Source: Maribacter orientalis
GTDB taxonomy: Bacteria; Bacteroidota; Bacteroidia; Flavobacteriales; Flavobacteriaceae
Reading direction: 5' to 3'
Assembly (NCBI RefSeq): GCF_900109345.1
Contig: NZ_FNZN01000001.1
Coordinates: forward strand, 255,883-319,882
Length of the DNA stretch: 64,000 bases
Below are positions 18,926 through 26,650 of the stretch, one piece after another. Positions within the stretch are counted from its first letter, which is position 1; each line of letters opens with the position of its first letter. Under the pieces are notes generated by a model. The model did not search any database, was not told the DNA's origin, and worked only from the letters and a program-made list of their open reading frames with translations. The translations under genes and the position numbers were made by a program.

Positions 18926-19050
18926 TATTTCTATTTATTTTGTTTGTGCTTTTCCACCAGTCGATAGACAGGTGGTCGGGCTTTTCACTACTACTCCTCG
19001 GTACAAAAGTACCTGTTGAGTAACCGCTTCAATCCCTAACGCAGATTCGT
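18926..19050 (-). other. 125-bp gap between RND adaptor and permease genes
   Basis: It contains an imperfect hairpin (CCACCAGTC..GACAGGTGG, about 18956-18977) and a GGTAC-AAAA-GTACC palindrome (19000-19013). No TAnnTTTG box lies at the spacing seen in the regulated promoters, so it may be a processing site rather than a promoter. Confidence 0.35.
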
Positions 19051-20133
19051 TTATTGGTTCGCGATTTTAGCTCCGTTGAATAATTTTCCTTCCGCAGATA
19101 CTATATATTGCTCATCGGCAGAAAGACCGGAAAGTACTTCTACTTGGTCACCGAAAGTTCGTCCTAAACGCAACCAACGTAAAAGAGCTGTGTTGCTTTG
19201 GCTAACCGTATAAATGCCTGTTAACTGACCATTCTTTACAATAGATTCGATAGGAATCATGACAGCCGAACTAGTTGTCTTACGAGTAACAGGAAATTGT
19301 ACGGTTGCGTACATACCTGATAGTAGCTGTGCATCAGTTTTATCGATAATCACCTTTACTAAATATTGACCTCCGGTATTTTTAGAAGATGTACTAACTT
19401 CGGTAACTTTACCTAGTACATTCTTATTCAATGCTTTTATCTCTACGGTAACTTCGCTATCATTTTTTATAGCCAGAATTTCAGACTCTGGTACCATGGC
19501 CAAAACTTGATATTTACCTGGAGATTCTACCTCAAGTAAAGGCATACTTGGGTTTGCCATATCCCCAGCATTGATAAACTTATTAGTAACCACTCCATCA
19601 AATGGAGCACGAATATTCGCATAATCCATTTGTGCGTTTACCCCGTTCCGCATTTGTTTAGCAGACTCTAATCGTGCTTTCGCCATCTTATAGTTGGCAG
19701 TGATATCGTCTAACTCTTTTTGTGAGGCGCTGTTTTCTTTAAATAAAGTGGTGAAGCGATTATAGTCTTTTTCAGCGTTTTTGAAAGCGGCTTCAGCTTC
19801 GGTAATTCCTGCATTTACTTGGGCTAATTGAGCCGAAACATCTGCGTTATTGACACTCATTAATAATTGTCCGTTACGAACTTTATCACCAACGCCAACA
19901 TATATATTATCTACATAACCCATCATTCGAGTACTGATGTTTGCACTCTTAACAGCTTCTATTTTACCACTTACCGATAAAAACGGACTATTATTATTTT
20001 CAGAAACCGTCTTTGTTTTAACGGTTATGGCGGATGAATTATCGGTTACCACTTTTTTATCTTCGCTACCACAACTAGAGATTAGGATTGTTGCCCCTAA
20101 AATTGCTGTGATTATATATTTTTTATTTTTCAT
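19051..20133 (-). CDS. RND efflux periplasmic adaptor (membrane-fusion protein)
   Basis: 360 aa lipoprotein: lipobox near residue 21 (ISSCGS). Then a barrel-sandwich/lipoyl domain, an alpha-helical hairpin (about 95-160) and beta-barrel domains. This matches HlyD/AcrA-type adaptors bridging the inner-membrane pump and the outer-membrane channel. Second gene of the operon started by the TolC-type gene. Confidence 0.92.
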   Translation of the reverse strand: MKNKKYIITAILGATILISSCGSEDKKVVTDNSSAITVKTKTVSENNNSPFLSVSGKIEAVKSANISTRMMGYVDNIYVGVGDKVRNGQLLMSVNNADVSAQLAQVNAGITEAEAAFKNAEKDYNRFTTLFKENSASQKELDDITANYKMAKARLESAKQMRNGVNAQMDYANIRAPFDGVVTNKFINAGDMANPSMPLLEVESPGKYQVLAMVPESEILAIKNDSEVTVEIKALNKNVLGKVTEVSTSSKNTGGQYLVKVIIDKTDAQLLSGMYATVQFPVTRKTTSSAVMIPIESIVKNGQLTGIYTVSQSNTALLRWLRLGRTFGDQVEVLSGLSADEQYIVSAEGKLFNGAKIANQ

Positions 20134-20191
20134 CTTTTAATTGGTATTATGTATTTGTTAAAGTATTGGTGATTGTTCTTTATAATCGTTT

Positions 20192-21505
20192 CTATTCTTC
20201 CATTAAAAATTTCAAATAGGCCAAGGCATAATTATGTTGAAAAATTGTACCGTAATACTCTAATTGTTTTTGTGAGAATTGGGTTTCTGACATTAATAAA
20301 TCTGTAGTTTTTTCTAAGCCTTGCTTAAATCGGTTGGTGCGAATGCGCAGTGATTCTCCAGATTGTTCAAGGGCTAGTTTCGTAAGCTTTAATTTGTTCT
20401 TGGCATCTTCAAGTCCTCTTTTTGCCTTATTAAGTTCTAATTGACTTTCAGACTTGTATTGTTCTAACTGTAATTTAGATTTGTCATATTCGGCTTTACT
20501 TTTTTGCGATTTTCCAAAACGCTTACTGCCTTCAAAAAGATTCCATTTTAATTCTGCTCCGAATAAATAACCTTGAGCTTGACCTTGAAAAATTTCATCA
20601 TCATGAAGTTCGTATGTGCCGAAAGCGTTTAAACGAGGTAAGAATGCCATTTGGTCTGCCTTATGCATCTGGCGATACGCTTCGGTTGCTGAGTTCATAG
20701 CCAAAATATCTTTTCTATTTTCGGATAAGTTTTCAGACGTATTCGATGTATAGTTCACTATTGACAATGAGTCGGTTGGTTTTAAAATTTCATTTTCATC
20801 AGAATTCATCAAAACCGACAAATAGTTACTGGCGTTTAAAATATTACTCTTAGCGTATTGTAACTGGTTATCAATTTCGGTAACTCTTACCTCCACAGCC
20901 AATACATCCGATTTTTGTAAATAACCCTGCTTATAACTGTTATCAGCGATGCGCTTATTTTCTAATGCTGTTTCATGGGCCTTCTGTAATACTGTTACTG
21001 TTTTGTAAGCTAGTTGCAATTGCATATAGGCTTTTTCAACTTCTAGAGCTAAGTAATCTTCAGTGCGACCAGACTGTAGTTCGGTAGCGTTCCATTTTGC
21101 CTTTGCCGCTTTACGTTGAAAAATTCCGTCGAAATTTAAAAGCGGTTGTTGAACTTCAACACGAGTCGCGTAATCTTCAATTTGTCTAGGGTTATTCAAT
21201 AAATCAGGATTGAAATCTGCAGCGGTCAGAATTTCCTGATTTAGTTTAGAGCCGAAAGCCATTAAAGGGTTCGTAGTAGCTATAGCTGTATGTGAAACGC
21301 TGATATTGGGTAGCAAAATAGCATTGGTCTGATTATAATCACCCTTTGCGGACAACACATCTTGTTGTGCCATTTTTATCGTGTTATTACTCTCTTTTAC
21401 TTTGGCTAACACTTCAACTTTTGTAATAGACTTAGTTTCTTGTGCTAATCCCGAATAAAGGACGAGTAATAATATTAATCCTAATTTATACTTCATCGTA
21501 TTCAT
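20192..21505 (-). CDS. TolC-family outer-membrane efflux protein
   Basis: 437 aa with a Sec signal (LILLLVLYSGLAQE) and the two long helical repeats of OEP proteins. First gene of the RND operon. The ATG at 21505 lies about 6 nt downstream of the start site predicted from the dyad and TAATTTTG box at 21516-21559, so the leader would be very short. An alternative ATG lies three codons in. Confidence 0.9.
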   Translation of the reverse strand: MNTMKYKLGLILLLVLYSGLAQETKSITKVEVLAKVKESNNTIKMAQQDVLSAKGDYNQTNAILLPNISVSHTAIATTNPLMAFGSKLNQEILTAADFNPDLLNNPRQIEDYATRVEVQQPLLNFDGIFQRKAAKAKWNATELQSGRTEDYLALEVEKAYMQLQLAYKTVTVLQKAHETALENKRIADNSYKQGYLQKSDVLAVEVRVTEIDNQLQYAKSNILNASNYLSVLMNSDENEILKPTDSLSIVNYTSNTSENLSENRKDILAMNSATEAYRQMHKADQMAFLPRLNAFGTYELHDDEIFQGQAQGYLFGAELKWNLFEGSKRFGKSQKSKAEYDKSKLQLEQYKSESQLELNKAKRGLEDAKNKLKLTKLALEQSGESLRIRTNRFKQGLEKTTDLLMSETQFSQKQLEYYGTIFQHNYALAYLKFLMEE

Positions 21506-21515
21506 TTATTTAAGG

Positions 21516-21559
21516 CAAAATTAAGGTTGTAAAACAGGCTGCACAGTAACAAATGTTAC
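21516..21559 (-). promoter_or_regulatory. GTAAC-class Crp/Fnr dyad and -7 box for tolC/RND operon
   Basis: Dyad GTAAC-N4-GTTAC at 21546-21559, then 22 nt, then TAATTTTG (21523-21516), a perfect TAnnTTTG. The dyad centre would lie at -41.5 if transcription starts near 21511. Confidence 0.85.
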
Positions 21560-21788
21560 CGATGAATTTAAATAGCGCTTGGTAGCCAACTTAATGTTCA
21601 TTTATGCCAATTATTACTAAGGAAACAAATATAGAGGGGTATTATTTAGCCTTAAATGACAACGGTCAGGAAACCTTAGCTTTCATTGATAGTTTTACTA
21701 TGGTTTGGCGATATTATATGATATAAAAAGGTATTCCCATTGCAGAAATGCCTTTTACAACCCACCAAAAAGCTGAAATAAGAACAGG

Positions 21789-22697
21789 TTATTTTGTTGT
21801 TTTGGTATTAAACCAGTAACTAATGCCGGCTGAAAAATAGAAGGTACTTTCTAAATCTTCAGTGATAACCATATCTTCGGTTGTAATGGTCGCGCTATTC
21901 TGGGGTATGGCCAAAACTGGGGTAAGTGAAAAAATAAACTGTTTATAGTAGTATTGTAGGGGTAGGCTGAGTTCAACGTTTAAAATATTGAACTGAGAGA
22001 CATCTTGAATTTCTACCAAGGTCGAAACCTCTGTTGGGGAATCATTTATACTTTGACCTTTACCCTTACTTTTTCGATTTCCCAGGCGACTGGTACTATA
22101 ATATTCTTGATAAAAATGTTGTGAACCTGCATACACCGCGATTGTAGGATTGATTAAAAACTGTTGGTCATTGCTGAAAAAAACGCGATTTAAAGTTAAC
22201 CCGGTAAAAATATCGGCAGAACTACCATCATTAAAATAGGTGCTCGCCAGTAGAGAAAATTCCAACACCTTAAAATCATAGCTAAGAAAACCGGAAATAT
22301 CGGCCACGACTGAAGATTTTACATTGTAGCTAGCCTCATTGAAAAAATACGCTGTTCCAGAAATTCCACCGTTTAGGTTTTCAGTATGTGACATATATCC
22401 TAAACTTCCTAAAAATAAATCTACCCGATTCTCTTCAGAACCTACAAGGTAAGATGCTGAGGCATCCACAAAAAAACCTGACTTATCAAAATAGCCTATA
22501 GAAGGAAAAATGTAAGGTGCGGCGATTGAATCACGCCTTCCCATAAAAACTGCATCGTTGATATAACTGACGTCTATCAAAACATAAGATTCGTCTTTAT
22601 CAGATTTTTCTTTTACGGTCTGTTGATTGTTTTGTGCCACAAGACCTGTAGTTATAAAGAAGGCGAAAAGTAAATTAAGTAAAAATCTTGTTTTCAT
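21789..22697 (-). CDS. outer-membrane beta-barrel-like protein, function unknown
   Basis: 302 aa, not recognised as a named family. It has a Sec signal (LLNLLFAFFITTGLVAQ) and alternating hydrophobic beta-strand segments ending in a C-terminal aromatic strand (FYFSAGISYWFNTKTTK), as in outer-membrane barrels. It follows the DUF6799 gene, but a terminator lies between. No dyad was found directly upstream. Confidence 0.65.
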   Translation of the reverse strand: MKTRFLLNLLFAFFITTGLVAQNNQQTVKEKSDKDESYVLIDVSYINDAVFMGRRDSIAAPYIFPSIGYFDKSGFFVDASASYLVGSEENRVDLFLGSLGYMSHTENLNGGISGTAYFFNEASYNVKSSVVADISGFLSYDFKVLEFSLLASTYFNDGSSADIFTGLTLNRVFFSNDQQFLINPTIAVYAGSQHFYQEYYSTSRLGNRKSKGKGQSINDSPTEVSTLVEIQDVSQFNILNVELSLPLQYYYKQFIFSLTPVLAIPQNSATITTEDMVITEDLESTFYFSAGISYWFNTKTTK

Positions 22698-22720
22698 AGC
22701 TCTTACTGATTATATTTTTA

Positions 22721-22761
22721 AAAAGGGTCTTTAACATTATTAAGATGCCAAAGACCCTTTT
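22721..22761 (-). terminator. terminator after DUF6799 gene
   Basis: Perfect 12-bp stem AAAAGGGTCTTT / AAAGACCCTTTT with a 17-nt loop. On the minus strand it is followed by a T-rich run. It lies just after the 22767 stop and before the next gene start. Confidence 0.8.
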
Positions 22762-22766
22762 CATTA

Positions 22767-23429
22767 TTATTTAGAGGATTTTTTACCTGTTTTTTTTTTA
22801 ATACTAGGTTTTTTTGTCCCCTTTTTCATCATTTTATTCGCATTCATATTTTTTTGAACCATCATTTTACGATGCATGTACATATTTTTGAACTTTGCAC
22901 CATCCATGTTAATACATTCGCCATCTTGAAGTCGCAATTGTTTTTGCTGGGCATTTTGGTAACTACCATCGGGGTTTACGACAATTCCATCTCCAAGAGC
23001 AACTTGATTTTGAATCTGATTTTGCTCACGATTTCGAATTTGAAAGGCTTCTCCATCAATCATCATTATTTGGAACCTATTTTGGTTGCGTTCCTGAATT
23101 TGGGAGTCTGTCAAGCCTTTATTCTCTTGTTTTACCTTATACCTATATTGATATTCATTGCGGTATTTCACCCCATCATTGTCTAAACATTCGCCATCTT
23201 TAAGACGTAAGCGATCTCGATCTCTAGTTATATATGACCCGTCAGGGTTTACAAGTGTGCCATCATTTAAGGTTAAAGGATCTTGCAATCGTATTTGATC
23301 ACGATCACGAATTTGGAGTACATCGCCATCGACCAACATCAAGCGGTCCTGATCTCTATCTTGATCTTGAGCGGTTAACACAGTAGTTCCTAGAACCATA
23401 AATGCAGCTAAAAAAAGTGCTTTTTTCAT
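22767..23429 (-). CDS. secreted protein with two DUF6799-like repeats
   Basis: 220 aa from the ATG at 23429; a longer frame to 23486 is rejected because the predicted transcription start (about 23453) lies inside it and the MKKALFLAAF signal peptide begins at 23429. Two similar blocks of about 60 residues (VDGDVLQIRDRDQIRLQ.. and IDGEAFQIRNREQNQIQ..), each ending DGECxxxDG, match DUF6799-type repeats. The C-terminus is Lys-rich. Function unknown. Confidence 0.75.
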   Translation of the reverse strand: MKKALFLAAFMVLGTTVLTAQDQDRDQDRLMLVDGDVLQIRDRDQIRLQDPLTLNDGTLVNPDGSYITRDRDRLRLKDGECLDNDGVKYRNEYQYRYKVKQENKGLTDSQIQERNQNRFQIMMIDGEAFQIRNREQNQIQNQVALGDGIVVNPDGSYQNAQQKQLRLQDGECINMDGAKFKNMYMHRKMMVQKNMNANKMMKKGTKKPSIKKKTGKKSSK

Positions 23430-23457
23430 TATACTATATTTTAAATTTATCATGGGA

Positions 23458-23501
23458 TAAAAGTATTGTACAGAAATAACACCCAAAATGACCTAGGTCA
23501 T
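23458..23501 (-). promoter_or_regulatory. TGAC-class dyad and -7 box for DUF6799 gene
   Basis: ATGAC-N4-GTCAT at 23488-23501, 22 nt, then TACTTTTA (23465-23458). A second dyad lies exactly 41 bp further upstream. Confidence 0.8.
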
Positions 23502-23528
23502 ATAAAGCCAATAGATACAGGGCTTTAT

Positions 23529-23542
23529 GTAACATTTGTTAC
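23529..23542 (-). promoter_or_regulatory. upstream tandem GTAAC-class dyad
   Basis: GTAAC-N4-GTTAC. Its centre lies 41 bp from the centre of the 23488-23501 dyad, i.e. near -82.5 of the same promoter. No good -7 box stands at its own 22-nt spacing. Confidence 0.75.
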
Positions 23543-23547
23543 ATAAA

Positions 23548-23575
23548 AATGCTCCTTCATTATTGAAAGAGCATT
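23548..23575 (-). terminator. terminator of DUF2202 gene
   Basis: Stem AATGCTC / GAGCATT extended by CTTCA/TGAA with a bulge, followed on the minus strand by TTTTATG. It lies 56 nt after the 23631 stop. Confidence 0.65.
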
Positions 23576-23630
23576 GATAAGAATATAACAATGGATCAGA
23601 GTAGGAAATCAATGATTTATTATAAAATAT

Positions 23631-24275
23631 TTAGAATGTTTGTCGCCCACATTGTTCATTGGGGTCGCTTATGATAAGCTCGTATTCTTCAACTGTCAAA
23701 AATTGGGGTGTATATGTATTTCCGGTATTTTCTAATGCCGAAACAAAACTTCTCAAGTGATTACGTGAGCCACATTGAAGACTTTCAAAAACCGAAATTA
23801 TAGCTGTATTCGAAGTGGCATTTATATAATTCTGAAGATCAACAATGTCCAAATCTTCAATTGCGGCACCTACTTCTAGTGCTTGCGTTACATTTAGGGT
23901 TCCGTCGACGATAAACTCATCATATAGATTCTGAATTTCTTGGTTTGTAAATACCCCATTAGGCTCAATAGTATAATTAATATCAAAGGCGTCTAATAAA
24001 TTGGCCACTGAGTTTAAATGTGATTGTTCACTGATTTGAATATTGGCAAATTGATTGATACCCCATAATTCGTCCAAATAGATATATGTATCTCGAGCCA
24101 ATTTTTCCTCCTCCAACATAAAAAGGAGTGCCTCTTGATCTGTAATTGAAATAGCTGTATTTTGTTGATTATCTAATTCCATATTAGTTTCATCATTCTC
24201 ACATGACATAAACCAACTTGCCGTAAAAAGTGTAATCACAGCTAATGATATTCTTGTTTTACCTAAACTTTTCAT
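23631..24275 (-). CDS. DUF2202 (ferritin-like) lipoprotein
   Basis: 214 aa. Lipoprotein signal with lipobox Cys25 (WFMSCEND). The DUF2202 domain has EEEKLARDTYIYLDELWG and SEQSHLNSV, with Glu/His ligands of a ferritin-like di-iron fold. Redox or metal storage in the envelope is possible; no function is established. Single-gene unit with its own dyad promoter and terminator. Confidence 0.82.
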   Translation of the reverse strand: MKSLGKTRISLAVITLFTASWFMSCENDETNMELDNQQNTAISITDQEALLFMLEEEKLARDTYIYLDELWGINQFANIQISEQSHLNSVANLLDAFDINYTIEPNGVFTNQEIQNLYDEFIVDGTLNVTQALEVGAAIEDLDIVDLQNYINATSNTAIISVFESLQCGSRNHLRSFVSALENTGNTYTPQFLTVEEYELIISDPNEQCGRQTF

Positions 24276-24516
24276 AACCTTTATATTTTAATTCAGAACT
24301 AAGTTCTTGAAATACAAAAAGGGACACAGTTACTTTAGTTACATAAACAGAGACTTGCTTATACTTTAAACCATCAAATTTGTAGACGTGAAATTGAGTT
24401 ATTTTTTAGGAGATTTTATGAACATAATGAATAACAATCTGCCCATTAAGCCACCACATAATTTGCCGTATAGAGGTTTAGAGGTAATTACACAGGTACC
24501 ACTAATACAACCAATT
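24276..24516. other. intergenic part of the 24276-24774 gap
   Basis: Holds the DUF2202 promoter (24299-24342). A 35-codon ORF on the plus strand (24418-24525, preceded by AGGAG) is possible but unsupported. The remainder of the gap, 24517-24731, is filled by two small minus-strand ORFs, listed separately. Confidence 0.45.
24299..24342 (-). promoter_or_regulatory. degenerate GTAAC-class dyad for DUF2202 gene
   Basis: GTTAC-N4-GTTAC on the plus strand (24329-24342): one half is perfect and the other has one mismatch. After 22 nt comes GAACTTAG, a weak -7 box. Weakest member of the set. Confidence 0.5.
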
Positions 24517-24591
24517 TCAGAATAAAATATACGCTGCAATGGTACCGATTAAGACAACGATTGCGGTTAAAATGATTACTTTTATCGGCAT
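24517..24591 (-). CDS. tiny hydrophobic protein (24 aa)
   Basis: 24 codons starting MPIKVIIL and ending AAYILF, almost entirely one membrane helix. Its ATG overlaps the stop of the 46-aa ORF as TAATG, suggesting translational coupling. Unknown; a small subunit or stabiliser of a membrane enzyme, by analogy with CydX-type peptides, is possible. Below the size of most gene callers. Confidence 0.45.
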   Translation of the reverse strand: MPIKVIILTAIVVLIGTIAAYILF

Positions 24592-24731
24592 TAATAATTT
24601 GCTTTTCGAGTTCCTCCATGACCACCAGCCACAATGAGCATTATTTTAATACTCAAATAAATGAACTTAAAAAATTGAATTATCGGGTTCATCATATAAA
24701 AGCGTTTCGATTTCGATATTCTTCGTGTCAT
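24591..24731 (-). CDS. small membrane protein (46 aa) downstream of SQR-like gene
   Basis: 46 codons: basic N-terminus (TRRISKSKRF), amphipathic/hydrophobic core (FFKFIYLSIKIMLIVAG), then a Gly/His-rich end GGHGGTRKANY. It starts 43 bp after the SQR-like gene stop on the same strand and is coupled to the 24-aa ORF. Alternative starts at 24695 or 24692 would give 34 or 33 aa. Family not recognised. Confidence 0.5.
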   Translation of the reverse strand: MTRRISKSKRFYMMNPIIQFFKFIYLSIKIMLIVAGGHGGTRKANY

Positions 24732-24774
24732 TTTACTTTGTTTTGCAATTAAGGTAGCTTCTATTAACTTTTGA

Positions 24775-26229
24775 CTATTCGGGAATCAACCACCAAAAAG
24801 GTCTCATTTTCGCCTTATAGATAAACGCGTAGTGCAAAGCTAATTTCAGCCAATGTCCTGCCAAACCAATTTCACCAAAGGTCTTGCTCAGTTTTCGCCC
24901 TTGGGTATCAGGATATTTATTATAATCGGGCACTATCGGAAATGTTGTGATACTGATACCACTTCCTTTAGTCATTCCGTATCCTGCCGAGGCGATACAT
25001 GCCGCTCCCATGTTACCCATAGAACCTTTGTGTTGTAAATTATTTTTTCCGTTGATTGCATCAATAATATTATCAGCAACCAATTTAGCTGTAATGCCAG
25101 ATGGCATTCCTGTTCTTGGTGGAGAAGGTGAAATGGAAGTTCCGTTCTTGCTTACCCTGGGTTTAGAAATCGCGTGCGGTGGAGCAAACGCAATGCCTGG
25201 AGCAAAAATATTTTTATATGATGGATTTTGATAAGTTTCAGGCCAATCTTGCACACTCCATTCTTCATAAGATTTTGGTGTATAATCGGCATCGACTATC
25301 ATAAAGCCTTTAAAGAGTTTTTCTGTAATGTCTTGATTGTTTTTATCAAATGCTTTAAAACCATGCCCTGAAAATGCCGGAATAAGCATGGCAAAATCGT
25401 ATGTTTCAGAATTGTATTCGCCATCTAGTGTTTCATAATGAGCTACACCATCTTCTATTTTATTAACGCCAGCACCAATAATCCATTTTATTCCGCGGTC
25501 TTCGAAGACCATTTCAACCATTTCGCTAGATTTCATGATGTTGTTACCATAACTGAGCAACATACCATCCATACCAAAATCACCCAACTGTGGCTCGTTT
25601 GCAATCCACACTATTTCTGCCTTATCGCGCACATTATGTCGTCTTAGTTCCTGTTCAACATTTAAAATGTATTCGAAAGCTGCACCTTGGCATGTGGATT
25701 TCGCATGGCCTGTACCAATTAAAATTTTAGCCTTTTTACCTTGTTTCATTTGTTGAATCAAATCATTCAGAGCATCCCAAGCGTGCTCTGCATGTGTATA
25801 GGTACAAACTGAATACGCTTTGTTCGTTCCAGGGTTTAGACCTTCTGTCATGTCAAATGCCAGTTTTGGGCCAGTAGCATTTATTAAATAATCGTAGGTA
25901 ACTTTTTCGGTTTGTCCCTTTTTTTCACCAGCAACGTATTCTACCCTTACGAAGGGCTTTTCGGTTTCACTATCCCCTTCGGGATGGAAAGTTGAAACCT
26001 TCGCCTGCTTATAGCCAATACCTTTTTTCTTGTACAGAGGTTGTAATGGAAATAGTATTTCTTCAGATTTCATTCTACCTATTCCCACCCAAATATTGGA
26101 AGGTATCCATTGATAGTTACTGTTCGGTGAAACAACTAATACCTCATGTTGTTTAGACAACTTTCTACGAAGGTGAGCTGCGGCTACATGCCCTGAAATA
26201 CCTGCACCCAATATAACTATTTTTGACAT
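24775..26229 (-). CDS. sulfide:quinone reductase-like flavoprotein
   Basis: 484 aa from the ATG at 26229 (MSKIVILGAGISGHVAAAHL, a Rossmann GxGxxG). The longer frame to 26265 is unlikely because the predicted transcript starts at about 26244. Cys residues in SVCTYTHAEHAW, STCQGAAFEY and MGAACIASAGYG resemble the redox Cys set of SQR enzymes. The C-terminus (LKLALHYAFIYKAKMRPFWW) looks like an amphipathic membrane anchor. It differs clearly from the type II SQR at 36548. Two tiny ORFs follow. Confidence 0.8.
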   Translation of the reverse strand: MSKIVILGAGISGHVAAAHLRRKLSKQHEVLVVSPNSNYQWIPSNIWVGIGRMKSEEILFPLQPLYKKKGIGYKQAKVSTFHPEGDSETEKPFVRVEYVAGEKKGQTEKVTYDYLINATGPKLAFDMTEGLNPGTNKAYSVCTYTHAEHAWDALNDLIQQMKQGKKAKILIGTGHAKSTCQGAAFEYILNVEQELRRHNVRDKAEIVWIANEPQLGDFGMDGMLLSYGNNIMKSSEMVEMVFEDRGIKWIIGAGVNKIEDGVAHYETLDGEYNSETYDFAMLIPAFSGHGFKAFDKNNQDITEKLFKGFMIVDADYTPKSYEEWSVQDWPETYQNPSYKNIFAPGIAFAPPHAISKPRVSKNGTSISPSPPRTGMPSGITAKLVADNIIDAINGKNNLQHKGSMGNMGAACIASAGYGMTKGSGISITTFPIVPDYNKYPDTQGRKLSKTFGEIGLAGHWLKLALHYAFIYKAKMRPFWWLIPE

Positions 26230-26248
26230 TTTATTTTGGTTTACTGGC

Positions 26249-26292
26249 ATAAGATAAAAGGCCAATCACTATTATTAAATGATTTAAATCAT
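26249..26292 (-). promoter_or_regulatory. TGAT-class dyad and -7 box for SQR-like gene
   Basis: ATGAT-N4-ATCAT at 26279-26292, inside a perfect 16-bp palindrome (26278-26293). After 22 nt comes TATCTTAT. The predicted start (about 26244) supports translation from 26229. Confidence 0.7.
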
Positions 26293-26374
26293 TCCATTGT
26301 ACTATTGATTAAAATTATAGATACATTTTATAGAGAAGCTTAGCTTTGAGAATACTAGTTAAAATAGATTACAT

Positions 26375-26494
26375 ATGAGAGGTAATTCAAATACCCTAAT
26401 CTATATTATTGCCGGCATTGTTCTGCTTCATTTTGTTGTTGGTTTCATTTGGCTTATATATAAGCTAAATAAGAAAAAAGAAAAAGAAGATTAA
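26375..26494 (+). CDS. small single-span membrane protein (39 aa)
   Basis: 39 codons: short polar N-terminus (MRGNSNT), one membrane helix (about residues 8-29), then a basic/acidic tail LNKKKEKED. It lies alone on the plus strand between the SQR-like gene and cydB. A TACATTTT box at 26322-26329 could be its -7 element. Family unknown. Confidence 0.45.
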   Translation: MRGNSNTLIYIIAGIVLLHFVVGFIWLIYKLNKKKEKED

Positions 26495-26650
26495 TTTATT
26501 ATAGACCTAATCTAAACCTTATTGATTATGTCATGTGGATGACATAAAAGAGCAGTATACTATATATACTTTTCTTATTTATTCCCAACATTAACACGTA
26601 ACTAATGGCAAATCAAGAGGTTTTTGAATTCCTTAGCTAGGGTTTAGTAG

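Noticed and set aside
19000..19013. GGTAC-AAAA-GTACC palindrome upstream of the RND permease gene
   Set aside because: It has the N4 spacing, but the half-site differs (GGTAC, not GTAAC) and no TAnnTTTG box lies 22 nt away, so it was not counted in the operator family.
21604..21726. 40-codon plus-strand ORF between the tolC promoter and the barrel protein
   Set aside because: No ribosome-binding site, no promoter and no recognisable homology; could be a chance ORF or a gene remnant.
24418..24525. 35-codon plus-strand ORF preceded by AGGAG
   Set aside because: Its 3' end overlaps the better supported minus-strand 24-aa ORF and its composition is not protein-like enough to call.
26528..26545. 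ATGTCAT-GTGG-ATGACAT inverted repeat between the 39-aa ORF and cydB
   Set aside because: Half-sites point the opposite way to the operator family and no -7 box fits; it may simply be a small hairpin.
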